In this document: positions 15,212-23,328 of the stretch, piece by piece
Numbering within the stretch: position 1 is the first letter of the stretch
How the letters are laid out: each line of letters opens with the position of its first letter
Origin: HGM11412 sp045536025
GTDB taxonomy: Bacteria > Bacillota > Clostridia > Christensenellales > Borkfalkiaceae
Length of the DNA stretch: 64,000 nucleotides
Direction: 5' to 3'
Assembly (NCBI GenBank): GCA_045536025.1
Contig: JAZSMT010000010.1
Span: 62,001-126,000, forward strand
Notes under the pieces: generated by a model
What the model was told of the DNA's origin: nothing
Database searches by the model: none
What the model saw: only the letters and a program-made list of their open reading frames with translations
Position numbers and translations under genes: made by a program

Positions 15212-16108
15212 GTGGTAACTATAAAAAGCTATGCAAAACTCAATATTGCCCTTAAAATAACGGGCGAAAACGGTGGATATCACAGTTTAGACAGCGTCGT
15301 TACCACGGTTGATAAGTTTGACGTAATTACCGTTAAAAAGAGAAAGGATAATAAAATACTAGTAACTTTTAAAGGTAAATACGGCTTTACACCCAAACGC
15401 CAAGCGGATACCAACGCCTACAAATCAGCCGAGCTTTTTATCAAAGAATTTGGCGTTTCAGGCGTTGACGTTATCGTAAAAAGAAACATACCCACCGCAG
15501 GCGGTATGGGCGGTTCTTCGGCAGATATTGCGGGAGTACTTCTCGCGATGAAAAAGCTATATAAAATAGACGCTGACATAAAACCGCTTGCCGACAGCTT
15601 GGGAAGTGATTCCGGCTATCTTTTAGAAGGTGGCTTTGCAAGGCTTAAAGGTCGCGGAGAGCAGGTTGAAAAACTTAATATTAACCAAAACTATTATTTC
15701 GTAGTTATATATGAAAAAGAGGGGGTTAACACTAAAGACTGCTTTAATTTATACGACCAAGAGTTCGCAGGCACGTCAAGCGTGGACGTTGACGGGGTTT
15801 TAGGCGCGATAAGCGTAGGCGATTTAAAGTCCCTTTCAAAATTCGGCGGTAACGATTTGTATCTGCCTGCAAAAAAACTCAACCCTGATATTGAGAAAAA
15901 TCTTCAAGCTTTGCTCATTTTAAGCCCCGACTACGCGTGTATGACGGGTAGCGGTTCTACCTGCTTTTCAATGTATAATGAGTACGAGATGGCAAGTTGG
16001 GCGCATAGCAAAATTAAAAAAACCTACGGAGATAGGGTGGAGCTTTTATCGTCCTTTGACCCGACGAAACCGTCGATTTTTTCCAAATTGTTTAAATTGA
16101 GCGATTAA
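15212..16108 (+). CDS. ispE: 4-diphosphocytidyl-2-C-methyl-D-erythritol kinase
   Basis: GHMP-family kinase of the MEP isoprenoid pathway that phosphorylates the 2-hydroxyl of CDP-methylerythritol. IKSYAKLNIALKI is the typical N-terminus; PTAGGMGGSSAD (about 92-103) is the ATP loop, with GGM replacing the more common GGLGG form; MTGSGSTCF near the end is the third GHMP motif. It starts with GTG, supported by AAGGAG at a good distance. Length 298 residues is usual. The organism thus makes isoprenoids by the MEP route. Confidence 0.95.
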   Translation: MVTIKSYAKLNIALKITGENGGYHSLDSVVTTVDKFDVITVKKRKDNKILVTFKGKYGFTPKRQADTNAYKSAELFIKEFGVSGVDVIVKRNIPTAGGMGGSSADIAGVLLAMKKLYKIDADIKPLADSLGSDSGYLLEGGFARLKGRGEQVEKLNINQNYYFVVIYEKEGVNTKDCFNLYDQEFAGTSSVDVDGVLGAISVGDLKSLSKFGGNDLYLPAKKLNPDIEKNLQALLILSPDYACMTGSGSTCFSMYNEYEMASWAHSKIKKTYGDRVELLSSFDPTKPSIFSKLFKLSD

Positions 16109-16140
16109 ACTACAAATAATATAATAAAAAACGATTATAA

Positions 16141-16188
16141 ACTTCTGAAAGTGGCAACAATCACGTTATCACTTTCGGGAGTTTTTTT
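16141..16188 (+). terminator. Terminator-like hairpin reaching the spoIIR start codon
   Basis: ACTTCTGAAAGTG (16141-16153) pairs with CACTTTCGGGAGT (16170-16182): 13 pairs including two or three G-U, a 16-base loop, then seven T that run straight into the spoIIR ATG. The only Shine-Dalgarno of spoIIR (GGGAG, 16177-16181) lies in the 3' arm. The element can end ispE transcription and, in read-through RNA, hide the ribosome site of spoIIR. Confidence 0.75.
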
Positions 16189-16713
16189 ATGAAAAAATTG
16201 TGTATAAGTTTAGCTTTAATATCCATAATAATTGTAACTATTGTTGCAGGAGTGAATAAAAATAGCGATAGCGTTAAGTATCTTCGCATCCATATCCGCG
16301 CCAACTCAAACAGCCAAGTCGACCAAGACGTAAAATATTCGGTTAAATCAGCTATCGTTGATTATTTAACGCCTATCGTTGCTAATTGCCACGATAAAGA
16401 AACCGCCGAAAAAGTCTTAAACGAACAAACGTCGCAACTTGAAAAGGTTGCAGATAAAGTTCTTAGCGAAAACGGCTTTGACTATAAATCGCAAGTGGTG
16501 GTAAGAAACGAATTGTTTCCTACGAGGGTTTACGGGGACTTTACGCTCGAAGAGGGCTTTTACGACGCATTGATAGTTAACTTAGGCAAGGCGCAAGGGG
16601 ATAACTGGTGGTGCGTAGTGTACCCGCCCTTGTGCTTTACCGGTAATCAAACTCACGTTAAATACAAGTCAAAAATATTAGAAATTATTAAAGAGTTTGA
16701 AAACAGTAAATAA
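16189..16713 (+). CDS. spoIIR: Stage II sporulation protein R
   Basis: A 174-residue exported signal protein made in the forespore under sigma-F; it triggers SpoIIGA to process pro-sigma-E in the mother cell. An N-terminal hydrophobic segment (4-22) acts as signal peptide or anchor. Family landmarks are RIHIRANSNSQVDQDVKY and GDNWWCVVYPPLCF. GGGAG seven bases before the ATG supports the start, although it lies in a strong hairpin. No clear sigma-F promoter was recognised. Confidence 0.93.
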   Translation: MKKLCISLALISIIIVTIVAGVNKNSDSVKYLRIHIRANSNSQVDQDVKYSVKSAIVDYLTPIVANCHDKETAEKVLNEQTSQLEKVADKVLSENGFDYKSQVVVRNELFPTRVYGDFTLEEGFYDALIVNLGKAQGDNWWCVVYPPLCFTGNQTHVKYKSKILEIIKEFENSK

Positions 16714-16740
16714 TTGGAATAATATTAAACGGAGGTAATT

Positions 16741-17457
16741 ATGGTAAAAGGTATAAAAATCTTTGCGGCTGTCGTGCTTGCGGCTATTACGGTTGGCTCG
16801 GCGTCGGCATTTTTAATCACAAGCAGTCAATCGGCAATTTCCGAACCGACTGCAATAGTAAACGCTAAAAGCTCGGCAAGCGATATAAAGCTCGTTCAGC
16901 AAAAGCTTAAAAACTGGGGCTATTACACCGGCTCGGTAGACGGTATTTACGGCTCGAAAACAAAGAGCGCGGTAAGGCTTTTTCAAAAGCGTAACGGCTT
17001 GGTCGTTGACGGTATAGTCGGCAATAAAACTCTTGCTGCTATGGGAATTTCACAAAGCAAGTTATCTGGTGGTAGCAGTAGTTCGTCGTCGGTAGCGGGA
17101 TATTCAAGTTCTGACGTTAATTTACTTGCAAGGCTTATCTACGCTGAAGCGCGAGGCGAAAGCTATCAAGGTCAAGTTGCGGTAGGCGCGGTAGTATTAA
17201 ACCGCGTTAAAAGCTCGTCTTTTCCCAACACGATATCGGGCGTAATTTATCAACCTTACGCGTTTACTTGCGTAAACGACGGGCAGATTAATCTTGCCCC
17301 CAATAACACCGCGTTAAAGGCGGCAAAGGACGCTATGAACGGTTGGGACCCCACCTACGGTTGTTTGTATTACTACAACCCTAAAATTGCTACCAGCAGT
17401 TGGATATATTCAAGACCGACTGTCGTAACCATCGGCAATCACGTCTTTGCATTATAA
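16741..17457 (+). CDS. sleB: Spore cortex-lytic enzyme SleB
   Basis: A 238-residue germination enzyme, a lytic transglycosylase acting on spore cortex with muramic-delta-lactam. It has an N-terminal signal segment (about 7-29), a peptidoglycan-binding domain (about 49-108, KLVQQKLKNWGYYTG...GNKTLAAMG), a serine-rich linker and the hydrolase_2 catalytic domain (about 124-238: LLARLIYAEARGES with the catalytic Glu, AVGAVVLNRV). GGAGG precedes the ATG. ypeB follows at nine bases, the standard pairing because YpeB and SleB depend on each other. Confidence 0.95.
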   Translation: MVKGIKIFAAVVLAAITVGSASAFLITSSQSAISEPTAIVNAKSSASDIKLVQQKLKNWGYYTGSVDGIYGSKTKSAVRLFQKRNGLVVDGIVGNKTLAAMGISQSKLSGGSSSSSSVAGYSSSDVNLLARLIYAEARGESYQGQVAVGAVVLNRVKSSSFPNTISGVIYQPYAFTCVNDGQINLAPNNTALKAAKDAMNGWDPTYGCLYYYNPKIATSSWIYSRPTVVTIGNHVFAL

Positions 17458-17466
17458 GGAGTTATT

Positions 17467-19377
17467 ATGGAAGAGAAAAATAAAAACAGCGCAATAGAAA
17501 AAACTGAAAAATTAGCGGAAAAAAGCCCTCGAAAAAATCAATCTAAAAAGGGAACTAAAACCGTAAAATCTAAAAAGCAAACCGCCGAAACCGCGCGTGA
17601 AAAATCGGCGGAGGATAGAAAGCAAGCAAAGCTTGCAAAACAAAAAGAGCGTAAAAAGGCTCAAAAACAAAGGCTTCAAAAGCGCGAAGAAAAAAAGCGC
17701 TTGGCTCTTGAAAAGAAAGAAGAGCGAAAGCGTATAGCCCTTGAAAAGAAAGAAAAGAGGCAACAAGCTATATCAGAGCGCGTTCAGGCTAAAAAACAAA
17801 AGCAGGAAGAGCTTAAGCGGATAAAACTTCAAAAGAAAGAAGAGCGCATTAAGCGTAGAGATATGCTTAAGCACGAAAGCAAAGCTCAGCGCGCTAAGAG
17901 GCTTGCTCAAGAAAAGCATAAAAAGTTAGAGCTTAAGCGCGAAAGGCTTGCCGAAAAGCAGGCAAAACGCGCTCAACAAGCTCAGGAAAGGCGTGAAAAA
18001 CGCGAACTTCGCGCTCAAGAAAGGCGCGAAAAACGTGAAAAGTCAAGGGGTATAGGCGGTTGGCTTGCAGCAGTTATATCATTAGGCTGTGCCGTTTTAG
18101 TTTTAGGAGGATTGCTTGCCTTTACCGTATTTACGCCTATGGACGAGTATTTAGCCGTATCAACGCGCGAACAGCAAAGCTTTTACGAATTAGTTGGTTA
18201 CGTTGACGCTATGGACGTTAACCTTTCAAAACTCGTAGTTTCTAACGACGACGAAAACCGTCAAAAACTGCTTGGCGAGGTAAGAGTTCAGTCAAGCCTC
18301 GCAACTGAAAGTATTTCTTCAATGTCGCTTAAAGAAGAGGATAAGTATTATACCACTAAATTTATAAACCAAATAGGTGATTTTAGTAAGTATTTAAGCG
18401 AAAAGTTGATAGACGGCGAAAAATTATCAAGTGACGATATCTCAACCTTAAAAGATATGCACGAGGTAAACTCCGCGCTTAGAAACAGCTTGTCCGAACT
18501 TTCCTCTCAAATTGATGAAAATTACGATTTTCAATCGCTCTTTGAAGGTAAAGAAAGCGATATAATAATTAGCAAGTTCAAAGAGCTTGAATCTAACGCG
18601 GTAGATTATCCGCACATGATTTACGACGGTGCTTTTTCAGACGGAACTGAAGCAAAGGTAGCAAAGTATATCGACGGTTTAGAAGAAGTTAGTAAAATGG
18701 ATGCGGAAGAAGCCTTTAAAAAATACTTTGCAGACTACGGCGTAAAAAATATTGAACTCGTTGGTGAAACGGCAGGCGAAGTTATTGAAACTTATAACTT
18801 TGAAGCGGAGGATGAAAACGGTGTTATGATTACCGCGCAAATAACTAAAAAGGGCGCAAAGCTTGCAGAATTTAACTATTTTAAAGACTGCCAAGAGGAT
18901 AAAATTTCACTAGAAAAATGCCGTGAAATAGCAGACGAATTTGTTGAAAAAGTGGGCTATAAGTCGCTTAAAGCCGTTTGGACGGCAGATAGCGGTAACG
19001 TAATTACTATTAATTACGCCTCCGTTTATAACGGTGTTATTTGCTATCCAGACCTTGTAAAGGTTAACGTTTGTAGAGAAAGGGGTACGGTTTCAGGCTT
19101 AGAGGCTAGCTCGTATATCTACAATCACGCCGAAAGAGAGGTTAAAAAGGCAACCGTATCACTCGGCGAGGTAAAACGAAAGGTAAGTGGTGAAATCGAA
19201 ATCGAAACCTCACGCCTTGCAATTATTCCTAAGGGCGAGGGAAAGGAAATTTTAGCATACGAATTTACTGGCAAGTCAGAAGGTTCAACTTATTACGTTT
19301 ATATTGACGCAACTACTGGAAAGGAAGTTGATATTTTCAAAGTTATTGATACCACAGAGGGTTTATTGTTAATGTAA
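17467..19377 (+). CDS. ypeB: Germination protein YpeB with a long basic N-terminal extension
   Basis: Membrane protein needed to keep SleB stable in spores. Residues about 197-222 form the transmembrane segment (GGWLAAVISLG...LLAFTVFTP), followed by the external YpeB domain with C-terminal PepSY-like repeats (about 420-636). The family is usually near 450 residues with only a short cytoplasmic N-terminus; here about 196 residues precede the membrane segment, consisting almost entirely of Lys, Arg, Glu, Gln and Ala, a single highly charged helix or coiled coil. AAGGAG before the ATG at 17467 supports this long form, and codon use inside the extension is coding-like. Function of the extension unknown. 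Confidence 0.92.
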   Translation: MEEKNKNSAIEKTEKLAEKSPRKNQSKKGTKTVKSKKQTAETAREKSAEDRKQAKLAKQKERKKAQKQRLQKREEKKRLALEKKEERKRIALEKKEKRQQAISERVQAKKQKQEELKRIKLQKKEERIKRRDMLKHESKAQRAKRLAQEKHKKLELKRERLAEKQAKRAQQAQERREKRELRAQERREKREKSRGIGGWLAAVISLGCAVLVLGGLLAFTVFTPMDEYLAVSTREQQSFYELVGYVDAMDVNLSKLVVSNDDENRQKLLGEVRVQSSLATESISSMSLKEEDKYYTTKFINQIGDFSKYLSEKLIDGEKLSSDDISTLKDMHEVNSALRNSLSELSSQIDENYDFQSLFEGKESDIIISKFKELESNAVDYPHMIYDGAFSDGTEAKVAKYIDGLEEVSKMDAEEAFKKYFADYGVKNIELVGETAGEVIETYNFEAEDENGVMITAQITKKGAKLAEFNYFKDCQEDKISLEKCREIADEFVEKVGYKSLKAVWTADSGNVITINYASVYNGVICYPDLVKVNVCRERGTVSGLEASSYIYNHAEREVKKATVSLGEVKRKVSGEIEIETSRLAIIPKGEGKEILAYEFTGKSEGSTYYVYIDATTGKEVDIFKVIDTTEGLLLM

Positions 19378-19455
19378 AATATAAAAGGGCAACTCTGGTC
19401 GTTCTTTTTGTAGAGATTATTAGTACAAAATAAAAAGGCAGGTTGGAATTGAAAT

Positions 19456-19494
19456 GCACCCCAAAAGTTAGATGCTTTTAGGGTGCGTTTTTTA
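19456..19494 (+). terminator. Terminator after sleB-ypeB
   Basis: Stem GCACCC-C-AAAAG/CTTTT-A-GGGTGC with one mismatch and a TTAGATG loop, then GTTTTTTATTT. It lies about 80 bases beyond the ypeB stop; the stretch between shows nothing recognisable. Confidence 0.85.
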
Positions 19495-19529
19495 TTTGCT
19501 AAAAAAAAAGTGCTTTTAATATAAAACTG

Positions 19530-19558
19530 TTGAAAATATTAAAATTATATGGTAAAAT
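19530..19558 (+). promoter_or_regulatory. Promoter of the glycerate kinase operon
   Basis: TTGAAA (19530-19535), 17-base spacer, TAAAAT (19553-19558). Confidence 0.75.
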
Positions 19559-19617
19559 AAACTCGTATATTTAAATACCGTTTTTGACGAATAATTGTTG
19601 GAGGATTACAGTAATAT

Positions 19618-20769
19618 ATGAGCAAATTCGTGCTTATACCAGACTCGTTTAAAGGAACGTTATCTTCGTTAGAAATTTGCAAAATTGCAAAAGAGAAAAT
19701 AAAGGAATTTTATTCTGATGCGGAAGTTGTTTCAATTCCCGTTGCCGATGGTGGAGAAGGCAGTGTTGACTGCTTTTTGTCTGCGTTAGGTGGTGAAAAA
19801 ATACACGTAGATTGTAAAGGTCCGTATATGGATGATATTAAAGCGTTTTACGGTTTAATTTCTGGTGGCGAAACTGCTATTGTTGAAATGGCGTCTGCTG
19901 CGGGGCTACCAATGGTAGAAGACAGAAAAAACCCTATGCTTACTACAACCCACGGCGTTGGCGAACTTATTTTGCACGCCGCAAAAAGTGGCGTTAAAAA
20001 AATAATAGTTGGGTTAGGTGGTTCTTGCACGAACGATTTTGGTTGTGGCGCTGCGTATGCGTGTGGCGTTCGTTTCTACGATAAAAACGGAAATTCGTTT
20101 ATGCCCGTGGGGGAAACGCTTTGCAAGGTTGAAAAAATAGATTTTTCGCATAAATCTAAACTTCTTGACGGCGTTGAAATTATAACGATGTGCGATATTG
20201 ACAATCCGCCTTATGGTAAGAACGGAGCGTCGTTTGTGTTTGCACCACAAAAAGGCGCAAACGAAGAAATGGTAACCTTATTAGATAGTGGGGTAAAACG
20301 TATTTGCGACGTAGTGCGAAATCAATTGGGTAAAGACTTGTCGCAACTATCCGGCGGTGGTGCGGCTGGCGCAATGGGTGCGGGGATGGTCGTATTTTTC
20401 GGTTCTACGCTAAAAATGGGTATAGAAGTCGTGTGCGAAACCGTTGGCTTTTCCAAAGAAATAAAAGGTGCTGACTTGATTATAACGGGCGAAGGTAAAA
20501 TAGATTCGCAAAGTTTACGCGGAAAGGTCGTTATCGGCGTTGCTCGCGTTGCAAAGCAATCAAACGTACCTGTAATTGCAGTCGTTGGCGGTGCTGACGG
20601 TGATATGGCTGAAGCGTATAGTAATGGCGTTACTGCAATTTTCCCTATAAATCGTTTACCGCAAGATTTTTCTATCAGCAGGCATTATAGCGCTGAAAAT
20701 CTTGCATTTACAATAGAAAATGTTTTAAGATTATTTAAAACTAAAAATACGGCTAAAACGGGAGATTGA
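19618..20769 (+). CDS. glxK: Glycerate kinase (GlxK/GarK family)
   Basis: Phosphorylates D-glycerate with ATP, in most characterised members of this family to 2-phosphoglycerate, which enters glycolysis. The 383 residues show the family signatures IPDSFKGTLSS at the N-terminus, PVADGGEGSVD, GLGGSCTNDFGCGAAYA and ITGEGKIDSQSLRGKV. A GGAGG element lies 13 bases before the ATG, a little far. It opens a four-gene operon with a LarA-like racemase, a P-loop kinase and an ECF S component, which suggests uptake and use of glycerate or a related 2-hydroxy acid. Confidence 0.92.
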   Translation: MSKFVLIPDSFKGTLSSLEICKIAKEKIKEFYSDAEVVSIPVADGGEGSVDCFLSALGGEKIHVDCKGPYMDDIKAFYGLISGGETAIVEMASAAGLPMVEDRKNPMLTTTHGVGELILHAAKSGVKKIIVGLGGSCTNDFGCGAAYACGVRFYDKNGNSFMPVGETLCKVEKIDFSHKSKLLDGVEIITMCDIDNPPYGKNGASFVFAPQKGANEEMVTLLDSGVKRICDVVRNQLGKDLSQLSGGGAAGAMGAGMVVFFGSTLKMGIEVVCETVGFSKEIKGADLIITGEGKIDSQSLRGKVVIGVARVAKQSNVPVIAVVGGADGDMAEAYSNGVTAIFPINRLPQDFSISRHYSAENLAFTIENVLRLFKTKNTAKTGD

Positions 20770-20771
20770 TA

Positions 20772-22055
20772 ATGAACGCTATAGTTGAATTTCCTTACGG
20801 AAAAGAAAAGTTAACTTACGATTTTAATAATGAAAATTTTAACGGAACGCTAATTTCAAAGTTGCACGGCTATAAACCTGAAAAAAGCGGTGCGGAACTT
20901 GTTAAAGACGCTATGAGAGAGCCTATTGGAAGTTTAAGGCTTTCACAACTTGCCAAGGGCAAAAAGAAAATAGTTATTATAGCAAGCGACCACACAAGGC
21001 CAGTGCCAAGCAAAATTATTATTCCGCCTATGCTTAATGAAATTCGCGAAGGAAACCCAAGTGCCGAAATAACTATATTAATTGCAACGGGTTGTCATCG
21101 CGGAACGAAAAAATCAGAACTAATAGAAAAATTCGGCGAAGAAATTGTTGAAAAGGAAAATATAGTCGTTCACGATTGTGACGATAGCGAAAACCTTGTA
21201 AATATTGGCACTTTGCCGTCGGGGGGAGAACTAATCATAAACCGCCTTGCTTACGAAGCCGACTTGTTGTTAGCAGAAGGCTTTATTGAGCCACACTTCT
21301 TTGCAGGGTTTTCCGGCGGTAGAAAAAGCGTGTTGCCGGGCGTGGCAGGTAAAAAATCAGTACTTGCTAACCATTGTTCAGAATTTATAGCGCATCCGCT
21401 TGCTAGAACGGGCGTGCTTAATGGTAACCCAATTCACGCTGATATGTTATGGGCGGCAAAAAGAGCAAAACTTGCGTACATAGTTAACGTAGTTATTAAC
21501 GAAGATAAAGAAGCAATATTCGCCGTAGCGGGCGACGTGGAAAAGGCGCACCTTTGCGGAACGGAATTTCTTTCAGGGCTTTGTAAAGCAAGCCCTATTA
21601 TGGCAGACGTTGTTATATCGACAAACGGCGGATATCCGCTTGACCAAAATATTTATCAAGCAGTAAAGGGTATGACTGCCGCCGAGGCTACCGTAAAAGA
21701 AGGCGGTGTAATTATAATGCTGTCAAAATCTAACGACGGGCATGGTGGTGAGCAGTTTTACAAACAACTTGCCGAAGAAAAAGACGGGGCTAAAACGATG
21801 AAAGTTTTTCTTGATAGAGGGCGAAATGAAACCGTTCCCGACCAGTGGCAAACGCAAATATTTTTGCGAGTTTTACAAAGGGCAACCGTCGTATACGTTT
21901 CGGACGCGCCAAATGAAATGGTAAGTGATTTGCATATGATTCCCGCTCGTTCAATAGAAGAAGGGTTAAATATTGCAAAAAAAATACTCAAAAAGGAAAA
22001 ACCCACGATAACGGCAATTCCCGACGGTGTGGCAGTTATGGTAGTTAATGAGTAA
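20772..22055 (+). CDS. larA: LarA-like nickel-dependent 2-hydroxy-acid racemase or epimerase
   Basis: A 427-residue member of the LactateRacemase/LarA family, which uses a nickel-pincer nucleotide (NPN) cofactor bound to a lysine. Family motifs are clear: ASDHTRPVP (about 72-80), ATGCHRG, and HFFAGFSGGRKSVLPGVAG, which contains the catalytic histidine pair region and the cofactor lysine. The family covers racemases of lactate, malate and phenyllactate and sugar-acid epimerases, so the substrate is not fixed by sequence alone. The glycerate kinase just upstream makes glycerate racemisation a reasonable guess. Start at ATG 20772 (GGAGA seven bases upstream) rather than the TTG at 20766. LarB, LarC and LarE, which make the cofactor, are not in this window. 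Confidence 0.85.
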   Translation: MNAIVEFPYGKEKLTYDFNNENFNGTLISKLHGYKPEKSGAELVKDAMREPIGSLRLSQLAKGKKKIVIIASDHTRPVPSKIIIPPMLNEIREGNPSAEITILIATGCHRGTKKSELIEKFGEEIVEKENIVVHDCDDSENLVNIGTLPSGGELIINRLAYEADLLLAEGFIEPHFFAGFSGGRKSVLPGVAGKKSVLANHCSEFIAHPLARTGVLNGNPIHADMLWAAKRAKLAYIVNVVINEDKEAIFAVAGDVEKAHLCGTEFLSGLCKASPIMADVVISTNGGYPLDQNIYQAVKGMTAAEATVKEGGVIIMLSKSNDGHGGEQFYKQLAEEKDGAKTMKVFLDRGRNETVPDQWQTQIFLRVLQRATVVYVSDAPNEMVSDLHMIPARSIEEGLNIAKKILKKEKPTITAIPDGVAVMVVNE

Positions 22056-22617
22056 CTTGCTTGTAAAAAATATAAAAGATTTATTGTCTAAGTCGGGGCG
22101 AGTAATCGTGGCGATTGACGGTTGTTGCGCTTCGGGTAAAACTACTCTTGCAAAATTTTTGCAGTCCGAGTTTGATGCAAACGTTTTTAGCGTTGACGAC
22201 TTTTTCTTGCGTCCAAGCCAAAAAACTAAAGAGCGTTTATTAGAAGTTGGCGGGAATTTTGATTACGAAAGGTTTAAAAAAGAAGTTATAGACCCACTAA
22301 AAAGAGGCGACGTTTTTTGTTATCAGCCGTATAATTGCAAAACGGAAGAGTTGTCTAATAAGATTAAAGTTGAAAGCAAGCGTGTAAATATCGTAGAAGG
22401 GAGTTATAGTTTGCATCCGTATCTAGGCAAATATTACGATATTGCCGTTTTTATGGAAGTTTCAACGGAAATTCAAAGGGAAAGAATTTTAAAAAGAGAC
22501 GTGTGCTTGCACCAAAACTTTTTTAATCAATGGATACCTAAAGAACAAGCATATTTTGAAAAGTTTGGCATAAAAGAAATTTGCCAAATTCAAATTAACG
22601 GGAATAAGGAGAAATAA
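22048..22617 (+). CDS. P-loop kinase, uridine-kinase-like
   Basis: A 189-residue P-loop kinase related to the uridine kinase/phosphoribulokinase group. Walker A is GCCASGKTT (around 24-32), followed by VFSVDDFFLRP, equivalent to the acidic substrate region of uridine kinases, and a lid-like segment RERILKRD. The start overlaps larA by eight bases and the next gene begins at the following base but one, so it belongs to the operon. The substrate is unknown; a nucleoside or a small sugar or acid are both possible. Confidence 0.75.
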   Translation: MSNLLVKNIKDLLSKSGRVIVAIDGCCASGKTTLAKFLQSEFDANVFSVDDFFLRPSQKTKERLLEVGGNFDYERFKKEVIDPLKRGDVFCYQPYNCKTEELSNKIKVESKRVNIVEGSYSLHPYLGKYYDIAVFMEVSTEIQRERILKRDVCLHQNFFNQWIPKEQAYFEKFGIKEICQIQINGNKEK

Positions 22618-22618
22618 A

Positions 22619-23164
22619 ATGGGAAATTTCATTGTAGAAAAAAAGAAACTTTCTATAACCAAACAAATTATAATCACGGTTTTTGCTATTTCATTAGCAG
22701 TAGCGTTACCGCAAATTTTACATGCTATAGGTAGGCTTACAGGAACGGGCATGGCGCTTGGAACGGCTTTATTACCTATGCATTTGCCTATTATATTCGT
22801 AGGGTTTATCGCTGGGCCTTTCGTCGGTGCTATTTCGGGTATTTGTAGCCCCATAATAAGTTATTTGTTGTCGGGAATGCCAATAATAAATATTCTTCCA
22901 TTAATGGTTATAGAACTTTGTGCCTATGGGTTAATTGCTGGACTTTTGAGCAGAATTTCTTTACCTACCATATTGAAAGTTCTTTGCGTGCAATTAGCGG
23001 GTAGAATTGTATACGTAGTCGCAATGCTAATTATTAACATAGCGATAAAAGGTGGTAGCGTAAACCTACTTGCCGTGTTAGATAGTTTTTATGCGGGCTT
23101 AGCGGGCATTTTGTTGCAATTAATAATTATCCCCGTTGGTGTAAAGTGTTTTAAACGCTTATAG
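22619..23164 (+). CDS. ECF transporter S component
   Basis: A 181-residue membrane protein with about six hydrophobic segments (18-36, 47-72, 74-96, 97-115, 122-144, 157-177), the size and layout of a substrate-binding S component of energy-coupling factor transporters. The segment LPMHLPIIFVGFIAGPFVGAI resembles the entry helix of such proteins. It has no ATPase beside it, so it would share the EcfA1-A2-T module encoded at 7330-9830. Position at the end of the glxK-larA operon suggests it brings in the substrate or a cofactor precursor (for example niacin for the NPN cofactor). The specificity cannot be read from sequence. Confidence 0.82.
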   Translation: MGNFIVEKKKLSITKQIIITVFAISLAVALPQILHAIGRLTGTGMALGTALLPMHLPIIFVGFIAGPFVGAISGICSPIISYLLSGMPIINILPLMVIELCAYGLIAGLLSRISLPTILKVLCVQLAGRIVYVVAMLIINIAIKGGSVNLLAVLDSFYAGLAGILLQLIIIPVGVKCFKRL

Positions 23165-23184
23165 TATTTGAATTTTAATTGAAC

Positions 23185-23210
23185 AAAAAACGCCCTGGTG
23201 GGCGTTTTTT
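23185..23210 (+). terminator. Terminator after the glxK-larA operon
   Basis: Perfect stem AAAAAACGCCC/GGGCGTTTTTT with a TGGT loop. Confidence 0.92.
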
Positions 23211-23272
23211 GTGTTTTTTGTCGAATATATGTGATAAAAAAATGATAATTATAAAAGGGTTTGAATAAAAGG

Positions 23273-23302
23273 TTGACATCTGGTGTTTTTATAAATTATT
23301 AT
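23273..23302 (+). promoter_or_regulatory. Promoter of the MacB-type ABC transporter gene
   Basis: TTGACA (23273-23278), 18-base spacer, TATTAT (23297-23302). Confidence 0.65.
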
Positions 23303-23328
23303 TTATACAATAAATAAGGAGTAAATTT

